Source of the DNA: Candidatus Shapirobacteria bacterium | Lineage (GTDB): Bacteria; Patescibacteriota; Microgenomatia; UBA12405 | Length of the DNA: 14,656 nt | Direction of reading: 5' to 3' | Assembly: GCA_026395315.1 (NCBI GenBank) | Contig: JAPLYY010000059.1 | Coordinates: 1 to 14,656 of the forward strand | Part shown: one piece after another, positions 6,802-13,449 of the stretch | Layout of the letters: each line of letters begins with the position of its first letter | Numbering within the stretch: position 1 is the stretch's first letter | Program-made: the position numbers and the translations under genes | The notes under the pieces: generated by a model | Database searches by the model: none | Told to the model about the DNA's origin: nothing | Seen by the model: the letters and a program-made list of their open reading frames with translations, nothing else

Positions 6802-7380
6802 ATGATTTACGCAATAATAATCCTCATCGTCCTGGCTATCTATTTAGTCTCTTTCTTCAATGGTCTTAAAACCTCTGAAGTCCAAATAACCGCTTCTATC
6901 CAGGAAATCGGCAACCAACTCAAACGTCAGGCCCAGCTGATTCCTTCTCTGGTCGATTCCGTCAAAGGTTATCTAACGCATGAAAAAGGTATCTTTGACG
7001 AGCTAACCGCTGCCCGTAAATCAATCGATACTGCCGTTGCCTCTCAAAATCCCAAAGAAATTGACCAGGCTCAAAATTTGATCAATAAAGCTTTAGGATC
7101 ATTAAAAGTCGTTGTTGAAAGCAACCCCGAAATCAAAGCTGCCGGTTTAGTTTCCGATCTGATGAATGAACTGCGCGACACCGCCGACAAAGTCATGTAC
7201 GCCCGCCGAACACTGATTGACCTCTCTGCCGACTTCAACATCAAAATTTCCACTATCCCCGGTATTTGGCTAGCCCCAATGTTTGGATTCACTAAAAAAG
7301 TTGGTCTGGATACTCCCGTCTCCGGTGAATTTTTAAGTGTTTCTTCAGCCGAAACCGCCACTCCTAAAGTAAATTTGTAA
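6802..7380 (+). CDS. lemA: LemA family membrane protein
   Basis: This 192-residue protein has an N-terminal membrane segment (about residues 2-19) and a helical-bundle domain with the family signature region LKRQAQLIPSLVDSVKGYL, then HEKGIFDELTAAR. LemA proteins are anchored with a short N-terminal tail and a long helical domain; their molecular role is unsettled. The gene overlaps htpX by one base (TAATG). The lemA-htpX pairing is widespread, and the HtpX protease probably acts in the same envelope quality-control context. The C-terminal tail after about residue 165 is Ser/Thr-rich and low in structure. Confidence 0.93.
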   Translation: MIYAIIILIVLAIYLVSFFNGLKTSEVQITASIQEIGNQLKRQAQLIPSLVDSVKGYLTHEKGIFDELTAARKSIDTAVASQNPKEIDQAQNLINKALGSLKVVVESNPEIKAAGLVSDLMNELRDTADKVMYARRTLIDLSADFNIKISTIPGIWLAPMFGFTKKVGLDTPVSGEFLSVSSAETATPKVNL

Positions 7381-8249
7381 TGGTCAACATCTACGAACAA
7401 ATTGCCGGTAATAAGCGTCGTTCTGCATTTATAATTATATTCTTTGTAATATTTATTATAGCCGTATCATACGGTATATCTTATGCTTTCAATGTTCAGG
7501 GTCTACTGCCGGTTGCCATCATCTTTTCCATCGGTTCCTCCTTGGTTAGCTATTTTGCCGGTGATAAAATTGTTCTTTCTTTGAATCATGCCATTCCGGC
7601 ATCACGCCAAGATTATTTTGATTTCTATACCGTTACCGAAAATTTGGCTCAAGTCGCTCAAGTACCTACACCAAAAATATATGTCATCGAATCTGATGCT
7701 ATGAATGCCTTTGCTACCGGCAGAGATCCGGAACATGCCGTTGTTTGTGCTACCACCGGTCTATTGGCAAAACTTAACCGCACTGAGCTGGAAGGAGTGA
7801 TTGGCCACGAATTGTCCCATGTTAAAAACTTCGACATCCGCTTAATGACCATCGTTTCCATTCTTATTGGCACCCTGTCAATTCTCATCAATATGTCCTG
7901 GCACATTCGTCGTGGTGATAACGATAATAAAAACAGCGGTATTTTTATGATAATCGGCATCATTTTAGTTATTTTTGCACCGTTAATCGCTCAATTAATC
8001 CAATTAGCCATTTCCCGCCGCCGCGAATATTTTGCTGATGCCGGTTCAGTTATGCTTACCCGCCAGCCTAGCGGTTTAATTTCAGCTCTCAAAAAAATCT
8101 CAGTCGATCCCAATATCCTTAAAACCGCCTCTACTGCGACCTCATCACTCTATATAAACAACCCATTTAAAGGCAACAAAATCGCTTCGCTTTTTTCCAC
8201 TCACCCGCCTATTGAGGATCGCCTCAAAGTCTTGAAAGAAATGATGTAA
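7380..8249 (+). CDS. htpX: HtpX membrane zinc metalloprotease
   Basis: This M48 family protease degrades misfolded membrane proteins at the cytoplasmic face. In 289 residues it shows two N-terminal membrane segments (about 15-35 and 41-62), then the zinc site GHELSHVKNFD at about 142-152 (His and His ligands, catalytic Glu), two further hydrophobic segments (about 155-175 and 187-212), and the third ligand Glu in RRREYFADAGSV at about 215. The end, STHPPIEDRL, is the usual family C-terminus. Length is normal. Translation is probably coupled to lemA through the TAATG overlap. Confidence 0.95.
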   Translation: MVNIYEQIAGNKRRSAFIIIFFVIFIIAVSYGISYAFNVQGLLPVAIIFSIGSSLVSYFAGDKIVLSLNHAIPASRQDYFDFYTVTENLAQVAQVPTPKIYVIESDAMNAFATGRDPEHAVVCATTGLLAKLNRTELEGVIGHELSHVKNFDIRLMTIVSILIGTLSILINMSWHIRRGDNDNKNSGIFMIIGIILVIFAPLIAQLIQLAISRRREYFADAGSVMLTRQPSGLISALKKISVDPNILKTASTATSSLYINNPFKGNKIASLFSTHPPIEDRLKVLKEMM

Positions 8250-8250
8250 T
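8224..8250 (+). repeat. htpX-end repeat, copy 1
   Basis: These 27 nt cover the last codons and stop of htpX (KVLKEMM, stop). They match 8615-8641 at 21 of 27 positions without gaps, including TCAAAG at the start and ATGATGTAAT at the end. Confidence 0.5.
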
Positions 8251-8251
8251 T

Positions 8252-8260
8252 TGTTATATT
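8252..8260 (+). promoter_or_regulatory. Extended -10-like box
   Basis: TGTTATATT (TGn plus TATATT) ends 8 nt before ATG 8269. The 10-bp palindrome TTGTATACAA (8259-8268) fills the gap to the start codon and could be an operator. Confidence 0.4.
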
Positions 8261-8268
8261 GTATACAA

Positions 8269-8607
8269 ATGTCAGTAAGCGATAAAGAACTAAAAGCTCA
8301 AATTTTATTAACACCCCGAGGCCTGAAACTGATACAAGACGGTGAAAATTTCATCCCCGTCGACATCCAAAACCTTCCTGATTTTCAAAATGTTGCCATT
8401 ATTGTCCGAAAACAAGATATCACTGTTAACCAGCAACCACTTACTGATAAACCACTTTCAGCCTCATTGTCAGTCGAAATTAAAAACACCAACTCAAATG
8501 GCAATACTTTGGTTGAAACCCGAGCTAACCCCCATGTTTTAAGATATCGGTTTATCATCAACAACCAAGGTTTGATTGTTTCCACAATCGCCCTGATTGA
8601 TCCCTGA
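8269..8607 (+). CDS. Small hypothetical protein
   Basis: I do not recognise this 112-residue protein. It is soluble, rich in beta-branched residues, Asn and Gln, without membrane segments or cysteines. ATG 8269 is preferred to the in-frame TTG 8251, because a TGn-TATATT box lies 8 nt before it and the extra six residues (MLYCIQ) would be read from promoter sequence. After its TGA stop the same frame continues as NYIKALEGMM and stop, which resembles the end of an HtpX protein rather than this one. The gene is therefore bracketed by two htpX-end-like segments, as if inserted behind htpX. Function is unknown. Confidence 0.6.
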   Translation: MSVSDKELKAQILLTPRGLKLIQDGENFIPVDIQNLPDFQNVAIIVRKQDITVNQQPLTDKPLSASLSVEIKNTNSNGNTLVETRANPHVLRYRFIINNQGLIVSTIALIDP

Positions 8608-8614
8608 AACTATA

Positions 8615-8641
8615 TCAAAGCCCTCGAAGGGATGATGTAAT
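8615..8641 (+). repeat. htpX-end repeat, copy 2 (relic)
   Basis: This is the partner of 8224-8250 (21/27 identical). Read in frame it gives IKALEGMM followed by TAA, close to a typical HtpX C-terminus. No upstream htpX sequence is present, so it looks like a duplication or insertion scar. Confidence 0.45.
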
Positions 8642-8659
8642 CTCCGCAAATTTTTTTTT
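8629..8659 (+). terminator. Possible weak terminator
   Basis: GGGAT pairs with ATCTCC (one bulged T) around a 6-nt loop, followed after 5 nt by nine T (8651-8659). The stem is short, so support comes mainly from the T-tract and its position between genes. Confidence 0.3.
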
Positions 8660-8670
8660 GATTCACTTTA

Positions 8671-8705
8671 TTAGACTTTAGACTTTAGACTTTTACGTTT
8701 ATACT
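8671..8705 (+). promoter_or_regulatory. dnaE promoter with 7-bp tandem repeats
   Basis: TATACT (8700-8705) ends 6 nt before the dnaE ATG. Upstream are three perfect tandem copies of TTAGACT (8671-8691), covering the place where a -35 element would sit. Changes in copy number would alter the promoter. Confidence 0.45.
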
Positions 8706-8711
8706 TTCTCA

Positions 8712-11700
8712 ATGTCCGATTTTGTTCACCTTCATCTTCATACTGAATATTCCCTCCTCGATGGCTTGACCAAAATCAAAAAACTGGTTACTACTGTCAA
8801 AGAAATGGGTATGACCGCCTGTGCTATCACCGATCACGGCAATATGTATGGCACCATTGAATTTTATAAAACCTGTCTCAAAAACGAAATTAAACCGATT
8901 ATTGGCTGTGAAATTTATACTACGCCCGGTTCCCGTTTAGACAAAACTGCCTCCAATCGCAAAGTTAATCATTTAATTTTATTAGCCAAAGATTCAAAAG
9001 GCTATAAAAATTTAATGAACTTAGTTTCTTTATCCCATATGGAAGGTTTTTACTACAAACCCCGAATTGATTGGGAATCAACCGCCCAAAAATATCAAGC
9101 ACTTTTCAAAGATGATTATTATTTGGAAATTCAGCGCCATGAAATCAAAGAACAAGATAAAGCTAATATTGATCTAATCAAACTTAGCCGTGAATTGGGT
9201 ATTCCATTAGTTGCCGCCTGTGATTCCCACTACATTAACAAGGAAGATGCTTTTGGCCAGGACGTTTTAGTCATGATAAATACCCAAACTACCATAAATT
9301 CTCCAAACAGATTGTCCATGTATGAATCCCCCGATTACTACGTTAAAAGTCCTGAAGAAATGAATTCTCTTTTTGCTGATTACCCCGATGCCATTGCCAA
9401 CACCGTTAAAATCGCCGCCAAATGCAATTTGGAAATTGAAATTGGCAAATGGTATTTTCCTCAATTTAAGCTACCGGCTGGAATCACCCCCGAGGATCAA
9501 CTAAAAAAACAGGTTTTTGATTCGGCTCTTGAACACTACGGCAAAATCTCCACGGAAGTCAAAGATAGACTTGATTACGAACTCGGAATTATCTGTCCCA
9601 AAGGATATGCTAATTACTTTTTAATTATGCGTGATTTTATTGCTTGGTGTGAGCAAAACGATACCGCCACCAACACCCGGGGTTCCGCCGGCGGTTCACT
9701 CGTATCCTTTGTTTTAGGTATCGTCTCCGTCGACCCACTGATTTATCAATTGCCTTTTGAACGTTTTTTAAACAAAGATCGCCCCTCACCTCCCGATATC
9801 GATCTTGATGTCGCCGACGACAAGCGCCAGGAAATGCTTTACCATATCGCCGATCAATACGGTCTGGATGCTTTTGCTCAGATTTGCACTTTTGGCCGAA
9901 TGATGGCCCGCGGGGCTGTTCGGGATACTGCCCGGGTTTTAGGCTACGAATATGCCATCGGCGACAAAATCAGTAAATTAATTCCCCTGGGTTCTCAAGG
10001 TTTTCCCATGAGTATCGACAAAGCCCTCAACACTACTCCTGATCTCAAAGAACTCTACAACCATGATCCCGACACTAAAAAAATCCTCGATACTGCCAAA
10101 CAGATTGAGGGTTGCGCCCGCCATATTTCGGTTCACGCCTGTGCCATCGTTATTTCCCCCACTACCATCAATAACTTTTCTCCAACCCAAATTGAAGCCG
10201 GCGGCGATAAAATCATTACCCAATATGAAATGCACGCTGCTGAAGACGTTGGTTTAATTAAATTTGACATTCTCGGAATTCGCAATCTTTCTTTTCTGGG
10301 ACAATCGGTTCTCAATGTTAAAAAAACTAAAGGCATCGATATTAATCTTCGTAAAATTCCTCTGGATGATAAAAAAACCTTTACCATGCTTTCCCGCGGC
10401 GATACCATGGGTGTTTTTCAACTTGCCGGTGAAGGAATGACTAAATGGCTTAAAGAATTGAAACCTTCCCGGATTGACGATTTAATGGCCATGGTCGCTT
10501 TATATCGTCCCGGACCCATGGCCATGATTCCTGAATACATTGCCCGTAAAAACGATCCCTCCAAAATCTCTTATTTTGACCCCAAAATGGAAAAATACCT
10601 TAAAAAATCTTACGGTTTGCTGGTTTACCAGGATGATTGTTTGTACACTGCCATCGAACTGGCCGGCTACGATTGGGTCACTGTCGACAAGTTTAGAAAA
10701 GCCATCGGTAAAAAAATCCCCGAAGAAATGGCCGCTCAAAAAGAAAAATTCATTACCGGTTGTATCGCTAATGGTTATACCCCCCAAAAAGCTACCGAAA
10801 TCATGGGCTACATCGAACCTTTCACTTCCTACGGTTTTAACAAAGCCCACGCCGCTTCCTATGGCATGCTGGCTTATCGCACTGCCTACATGAAAGCCAA
10901 TTATCCAGTGGAATACATGTGTGCTCTACTAACTGCCGAAGCTGATGATATTGAAAAGATAGCTGACGGTATTGAAGAGTGCCGCCATTTAGGCATTATT
11001 ATTAACCCCCCTGATATTAATAAATCCGACAAAGGTTTTAGTGTGGAAAAGTCAGCCGAATCACTCGAAAAAATGGCTGTCCGGGTTGGTATGTCCGCCA
11101 TTAAAAATGTCGGCGGTGTAGCTATCAATTTAATTATCGAGGAAAGAAATCAAAATGGTCCTTTCAAAAGTTTTACCGATTTTTGTCTCCGGGTTAGTGG
11201 TTCTAAAGTCAACAAAAAAGTTTTAGAGAGCTTAATCAAGGTAGGTGCCTTTGATAATTTCGGCGAACGCAATGCTATTATAGTCGGTATCGACCAAGTA
11301 AAAATTCTTTGTGATAAGCAAAATCATAAAACCAGCTCCGGCCAATTCGGTTTATTTGACGGCGATGAATCCCAATCTAAAATCACCGACATTGCTGATA
11401 AATTCCTTTCGGTTACTCCCATGTCGGAAAAAGAAAAATTGTCCCTAGAAAAACAGCTCCTCGGTATCTACGTCACTGAAAATCCAATTGCTAAAATGCT
11501 ATCCCATTTCGCCGACACCACCCTAATAAAAATTGCTGATATTTTGGAAAAAGAAGCTAACACTACCGTCAAATTTGTCGCCGTCATTAGTCACTTAAAA
11601 GAAATCCGTACCAAAAAAGATAATTCTAAAATGGCCTTTTTGTCTCTTGAAGACGAAACCGGTGAAATCGAAAGTGTTGTTTTTCCCCGGGCTTTTACCG

Positions 11701-12020
11701 AATTTGGCAACTTTCTCGGTGAAAACAAAGCCATTTATCTTGAAGGCAAAGTTAGTCTCCATGATAAGGAAAAATCAATCCTAATTAATGTCATTTCTGA
11801 TAAATTACCGGAAAACTCTTCCCGTTTCGATTTCATCATTGAAATTCCCCTTGGCACCACTCAATCCCAACTCATGTCCCTTAACCAACTGCTTAAACTT
11901 AATCCCAACGGCCATCGTGGCCTGATTGTTTTAGCCAACGGCAAAAAAATTCCCATACCGTATGGAGTTAAATATAACGCCTCCCTCCAGGACAAAATCA
12001 CCCAGATTTTAACCAAATAG
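8712..12020 (+). CDS. dnaE: DNA polymerase III alpha subunit
   Basis: This is the replicative polymerase of the chromosome. In 1102 residues it shows an N-terminal PHP domain (about 1-210) with metal-ligand motifs HLHTEYS, TDHGN, GCEIY, QRH and CDSHY, all with the expected His/Asp/Glu, so the domain is probably catalytically active. The C-family polymerase core follows: RGSAGGS, PDIDLD (Asp362, Asp364) and IKFDILG (Asp519) give the three catalytic carboxylates. Then come the fingers (YRPGPMAMIPEYI), the helix-hairpin-helix region, and a C-terminal OB-fold (about 955-1035) that binds single-stranded DNA. The length fits the DnaE1 type. A TATACT box lies 6 nt before ATG 8712. rplS follows 49 bp later with its own -10-like box. 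Confidence 0.97.
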   Translation: MSDFVHLHLHTEYSLLDGLTKIKKLVTTVKEMGMTACAITDHGNMYGTIEFYKTCLKNEIKPIIGCEIYTTPGSRLDKTASNRKVNHLILLAKDSKGYKNLMNLVSLSHMEGFYYKPRIDWESTAQKYQALFKDDYYLEIQRHEIKEQDKANIDLIKLSRELGIPLVAACDSHYINKEDAFGQDVLVMINTQTTINSPNRLSMYESPDYYVKSPEEMNSLFADYPDAIANTVKIAAKCNLEIEIGKWYFPQFKLPAGITPEDQLKKQVFDSALEHYGKISTEVKDRLDYELGIICPKGYANYFLIMRDFIAWCEQNDTATNTRGSAGGSLVSFVLGIVSVDPLIYQLPFERFLNKDRPSPPDIDLDVADDKRQEMLYHIADQYGLDAFAQICTFGRMMARGAVRDTARVLGYEYAIGDKISKLIPLGSQGFPMSIDKALNTTPDLKELYNHDPDTKKILDTAKQIEGCARHISVHACAIVISPTTINNFSPTQIEAGGDKIITQYEMHAAEDVGLIKFDILGIRNLSFLGQSVLNVKKTKGIDINLRKIPLDDKKTFTMLSRGDTMGVFQLAGEGMTKWLKELKPSRIDDLMAMVALYRPGPMAMIPEYIARKNDPSKISYFDPKMEKYLKKSYGLLVYQDDCLYTAIELAGYDWVTVDKFRKAIGKKIPEEMAAQKEKFITGCIANGYTPQKATEIMGYIEPFTSYGFNKAHAASYGMLAYRTAYMKANYPVEYMCALLTAEADDIEKIADGIEECRHLGIIINPPDINKSDKGFSVEKSAESLEKMAVRVGMSAIKNVGGVAINLIIEERNQNGPFKSFTDFCLRVSGSKVNKKVLESLIKVGAFDNFGERNAIIVGIDQVKILCDKQNHKTSSGQFGLFDGDESQSKITDIADKFLSVTPMSEKEKLSLEKQLLGIYVTENPIAKMLSHFADTTLIKIADILEKEANTTVKFVAVISHLKEIRTKKDNSKMAFLSLEDETGEIESVVFPRAFTEFGNFLGENKAIYLEGKVSLHDKEKSILINVISDKLPENSSRFDFIIEIPLGTTQSQLMSLNQLLKLNPNGHRGLIVLANGKKIPIPYGVKYNASLQDKITQILTK

Positions 12021-12052
12021 TTTTCTTATTATTGCTAACCCTACCCATTTAA

Positions 12053-12060
12053 TATAAAAT
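12053..12060 (+). promoter_or_regulatory. -10-like box of rplS
   Basis: TATAAAAT contains TATAAA and TAAAAT and ends 9 nt before ATG 12070. There is no Shine-Dalgarno sequence. Confidence 0.45.
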
Positions 12061-12069
12061 ACCCAAGCT

Positions 12070-12381
12070 ATGTCCATAAAATTTACATTTCAAGACAAAG
12101 AATACTCTGTCGGTGATACCGTCAAAGTCAATTACAAAATCAAAGAAAAAGACAAGGAGAGAATCCAAGCTTTTGATGGCGTAATTTTATCGGTTACCGG
12201 CCTTGGTGAAAACAAAAACTTCACCGTCATGAAAAAAGCCAGTGATGGTGTCAACGTTGAGCGTATTTTTGTCGTCAATTCACCCTGGATTGACTCCATC
12301 AAAAAACTTCGCTCTCCCAAAACTAAAATCCGCCGGAGTAAACTCTATTACCTTCGTGATCCCAAATCTCGAAGCGTTTAA
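12070..12381 (+). CDS. rplS: 50S ribosomal protein L19
   Basis: L19 sits at the interface of the two ribosomal subunits. The 103 residues contain the family core: VGDTVKVNYKIKEKDKERIQ, then FDGVILSV, VERIFVVNSPWID, and the basic end KIRRSKLYYLRD. Length is slightly short of the usual 115. It is followed at once by a broken tRNA-Lys copy: the stop TAA (12379-12381) lies within the sequence TTTAACAATCTGGG that is repeated before the intact tRNA-Lys, so the duplication reaches the last coding base pairs. Co-transcription with tRNA-Lys and lgt is possible. Confidence 0.95.
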   Translation: MSIKFTFQDKEYSVGDTVKVNYKIKEKDKERIQAFDGVILSVTGLGENKNFTVMKKASDGVNVERIFVVNSPWIDSIKKLRSPKTKIRRSKLYYLRDPKSRSV

Positions 12382-12395
12382 CAATCTGGGTCCTT

Positions 12396-12410
12396 TCAGC
12401 CAAAGGCTGA
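12396..12410. repeat. Palindrome, 6-bp arms, loop AAA
   Basis: TCAGCCAAAGGCTGA interrupts the broken tRNA-Lys right after its 5' acceptor strand. The arms match the inner arms of the hairpins at 13551 and 13621. Confidence 0.75.
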
Positions 12411-12439
12411 CTGTCCTTTGGACGAAGCTCAGTGGTAGA

Positions 12440-12455
12440 TCCGCCAACTGGCGGA
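12440..12455. repeat. Palindrome, 7-bp arms, loop AC
   Basis: TCCGCCAACTGGCGGA replaces the bases between the D-arm and the anticodon loop in the broken tRNA-Lys. Confidence 0.8.
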
Positions 12456-12493
12456 CTTTTAAGCAATTGGGCCGAAGATAATTTTAACAATTT

Positions 12494-12565
12494 GGGTCCT
12501 TAGCTCAGTGGTAGAGCAGTTGCCTTTTAAGCAATTGGTCGCGAGTCCGATCCTCGCAGGGCCCA
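12494..12565 (+). tRNA. tRNA-Lys (TTT)
   Basis: This is a complete cloverleaf: acceptor GGGTCCT/AGGGCCC (one G-T pair), D-stem GCTC/GAGC, anticodon stem GTTGC/GCAAT around CTTTTAA (anticodon TTT), T-stem GCGAG/CTCGC, discriminator A. CCA is not encoded. The T-loop reads TCCGATC where TTCGATC is expected: position 55, the nearly universal pseudouridine, is C. It is either a tolerated variant, a decaying gene, or a sequence error. GATAAT (12477-12482), 11 nt upstream, may be its -10. The tRNA is followed after 5 nt by the lgt start codon. Confidence 0.9.
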
Positions 12566-12570
12566 CTCTA

Positions 12571-13161
12571 ATGTCACTCTATGGACTAATCATTGGCATC
12601 GCCATCGTTATCGGTCTCGACTATTTCCAAAAGCATAGCCATCTCAAGTATTTTCCCTATCTATTGGTATTAATTTCTCTAATCGGTGCCCGTGCTTATC
12701 ATGTTGCCGATAATTGGGCATTTTATTCTCAAAACCCAATTCTGATTCCCCAAACCTGGAACGGGGGACTAGGCATTTTTGGCGCCATCATTTTTGGTCT
12801 TGTTTTTAGTCTTTTGTATTCATTCATAAATCATATTTCATATGTCATACTTCTTGACTCCATCACTCCCATTCTTCCTTTGTGTCAAAGCATCGGCCGC
12901 CTTGGCAACTGGGTCAACCATGAAAATCCCATTTGGTGGCCCGAAGCCATTCTCGATCTAATTCTATTTTTTATTATTAAAAAATTTCCCCAAAACCCCA
13001 CTGCCAAATATTTTATCGGTTATGGCCTCATCCGTTTTGTCACCGAATTCTGGCGCCATGACACCTGGGTTGTCAGTACTATAAAAATCGGCCAATTAAT
13101 CGGACTAATTTTTATAATTATCGGATTTTTAATTCTTCACCGCCATCAATCCAAAATGTGA
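12571..13161 (+). CDS. lgt: Prolipoprotein diacylglyceryl transferase
   Basis: Lgt moves diacylglycerol from phosphatidylglycerol to the lipobox cysteine of prelipoproteins in the inner membrane. This 196-residue, strongly hydrophobic protein has several membrane segments and the family signature GRLGNWVNHE, plus GARAYHVADNW, GGLGIFGA and YGLIRFVTEFWR. It is short for Lgt (usually 250-290). The HGG motif, whose His is essential in E. coli, reads FGA; other lineages, as I recall, also deviate there. I place the start at ATG 12571, not at the in-frame ATG 12508 inside tRNA-Lys. It begins 5 nt after the tRNA, so RNase Z cleavage would free a nearly leaderless mRNA. Its TGA (13159-13161) lies in a tRNA-Glu relic. 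Confidence 0.88.
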   Translation: MSLYGLIIGIAIVIGLDYFQKHSHLKYFPYLLVLISLIGARAYHVADNWAFYSQNPILIPQTWNGGLGIFGAIIFGLVFSLLYSFINHISYVILLDSITPILPLCQSIGRLGNWVNHENPIWWPEAILDLILFFIIKKFPQNPTAKYFIGYGLIRFVTEFWRHDTWVVSTIKIGQLIGLIFIIIGFLILHRHQSKM

Positions 13162-13181
13162 CTCCTGGGGGAAAAAGTTTA

Positions 13182-13196
13182 TCCGCCTCTGGTGGA
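13182..13196. repeat. Imperfect palindrome, 6-bp arms, loop TCT
   Basis: TCCGCCTCTGGTGGA pairs fully as RNA if one G-U pair is allowed. Its arms are close to those of the tRNA-Lys palindrome at 12440. It sits in the T-loop of the tRNA-Glu relic. Confidence 0.6.
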
Positions 13197-13207
13197 AACC
13201 CGCGATT

Positions 13208-13223
13208 ATCGGCCGAGGCCGAT
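13208..13223. repeat. Palindrome, 7-bp arms, loop GA
   Basis: ATCGGCCGAGGCCGAT stands in the anticodon-arm position of the tRNA-Glu relic, with the same flanks (GATT before, GTCCTAGGC after) as the palindromes at 13551 and 13621. Confidence 0.8.
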
Positions 13224-13226
13224 GTC

Positions 13227-13448
13227 CTAGGCAATAATTAGATTAATAAATTCTCTGCCTATTCCTGTTTTCAAATATTTTTCCAATATCATCGACTCAG
13301 ATCGATCTTCACATATTTGAACAAAAATAAGGTCAAAAGGACCCCAACGGTCATTCTCATGTTCAAACAACCTTCTTTCCAAGTTATTCGTTTGACCTTT
13401 GTAAATTTCGCCTGATTTACAGCTTTTTATTACATATACAAAGTACAT
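13227..13448 (-). CDS. GIY-YIG endonuclease, single domain
   Basis: This 73-residue protein is a stand-alone GIY-YIG nuclease domain of the small YhbQ/UPF0213-like type, which cuts DNA using metal. Visible residues are FVYVIKS (Tyr5), IYKGQT (Tyr16, Gly18), NNLERRLFEHE (Arg26, His30) and the catalytic Glu56 in ILEKYLKTG. The family usually runs on for about 10 more residues after KTGxGRxF. Here the last codon and the TAG stop (13227-13229) come from tRNA-Glu relic sequence (GCCTAG). The ATG lies one base after the 3' end of the intact tRNA-Glu, on the same strand, so it is probably released from the tRNA transcript by 3' processing. Its position between an intact and a broken tRNA-Glu suggests homing or insertion activity. 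Confidence 0.85.
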   Translation of the reverse strand: MYFVYVIKSCKSGEIYKGQTNNLERRLFEHENDRWGPFDLIFVQICEDRSESMILEKYLKTGIGREFINLIIA

Positions 13449-13449
13449 G

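Larger units (their letters stand above)
12388..12470 (+). pseudogene. Broken tRNA-Lys copy with palindromic inserts
   Basis: Three blocks match the intact tRNA-Lys exactly and in order: GGGTCCTT (12388-12395), AGCTCAGTGGTAGA (12426-12439) and CTTTTAAGCAATTGG (12456-12470, with anticodon TTT). Between blocks 1 and 2 are 30 extra bp beginning with the palindrome TCAGCCAAAGGCTGA. Between blocks 2 and 3 the eight tRNA bases GCAGTTGC are replaced by the palindrome TCCGCCAACTGGCGGA. The T-arm and 3' acceptor strand are missing. It cannot form a functional tRNA. The extra 30 bp also resemble the tRNA-Glu relic sequence at 13552-13589 (shared TCAGCC, AAGGCTGA, TGTCCT, GACGAAG), so this may be a Lys/Glu chimera. 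Confidence 0.75.
12377..12501 (+). repeat. Direct repeat around tRNA-Lys copies
   Basis: TTTAACAATCTGGGTCCTT (12377-12395) recurs as TTTAACAATTTGGGTCCTT (12483-12501), one mismatch in 19, exactly 106 bp apart. Each copy is a 5' flank plus the first 8 nt of tRNA-Lys. It marks a tandem duplication of the tRNA start. Confidence 0.8.
13158..13232 (-). pseudogene. tRNA-Glu relic, 3' part, with two hairpin inserts
   Basis: On the minus strand the segment begins with GCCTAGGACA (end of the D-arm). A palindrome (13208-13223) then replaces the anticodon arm, followed by TAATCG (variable loop) and GCGGGTT (T-stem-like). A second imperfect palindrome (13182-13196) plus about 10 nt sits in the T-loop position, and CCCCCAGGAGTCA (3' T-stem, acceptor, discriminator) closes it. 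The last 17 bp (13156-13172) are identical to 13447-13463 at the end of the intact tRNA-Glu. The acceptor 5' strand is missing. The relic provides the stop codons of lgt (from the right-hand side of that gene) and of the GIY-YIG gene. Confidence 0.75.

Noticed and set aside
8605..8640. UGA read-through (UGA as an amino acid) joining the 8269 gene to NYIKALEGMM
   Set aside because: The recombinase and lgt genes end in TGA at sensible places, so UGA is a stop here; the tail is better explained as an htpX-end relic.
9978..11128. Several antisense ORFs within dnaE
   Set aside because: Shadows of a strongly coding gene; no start signals and no recognisable domains.
12388..12470. tRNA-Lys with introns
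   Set aside because: The T-arm and 3' acceptor strand are missing and tRNA bases were replaced rather than interrupted, so removing the inserts does not restore a tRNA.
12242..12481. 79-residue plus-strand ORF
   Set aside because: It overlaps rplS out of frame and the broken tRNA-Lys; the sequence is tRNA- and palindrome-derived.
12508..12570. Longer lgt reading from ATG 12508
   Set aside because: Those 21 codons are tRNA-Lys sequence; the ATG at 12571 fits the usual Lgt N-terminus.
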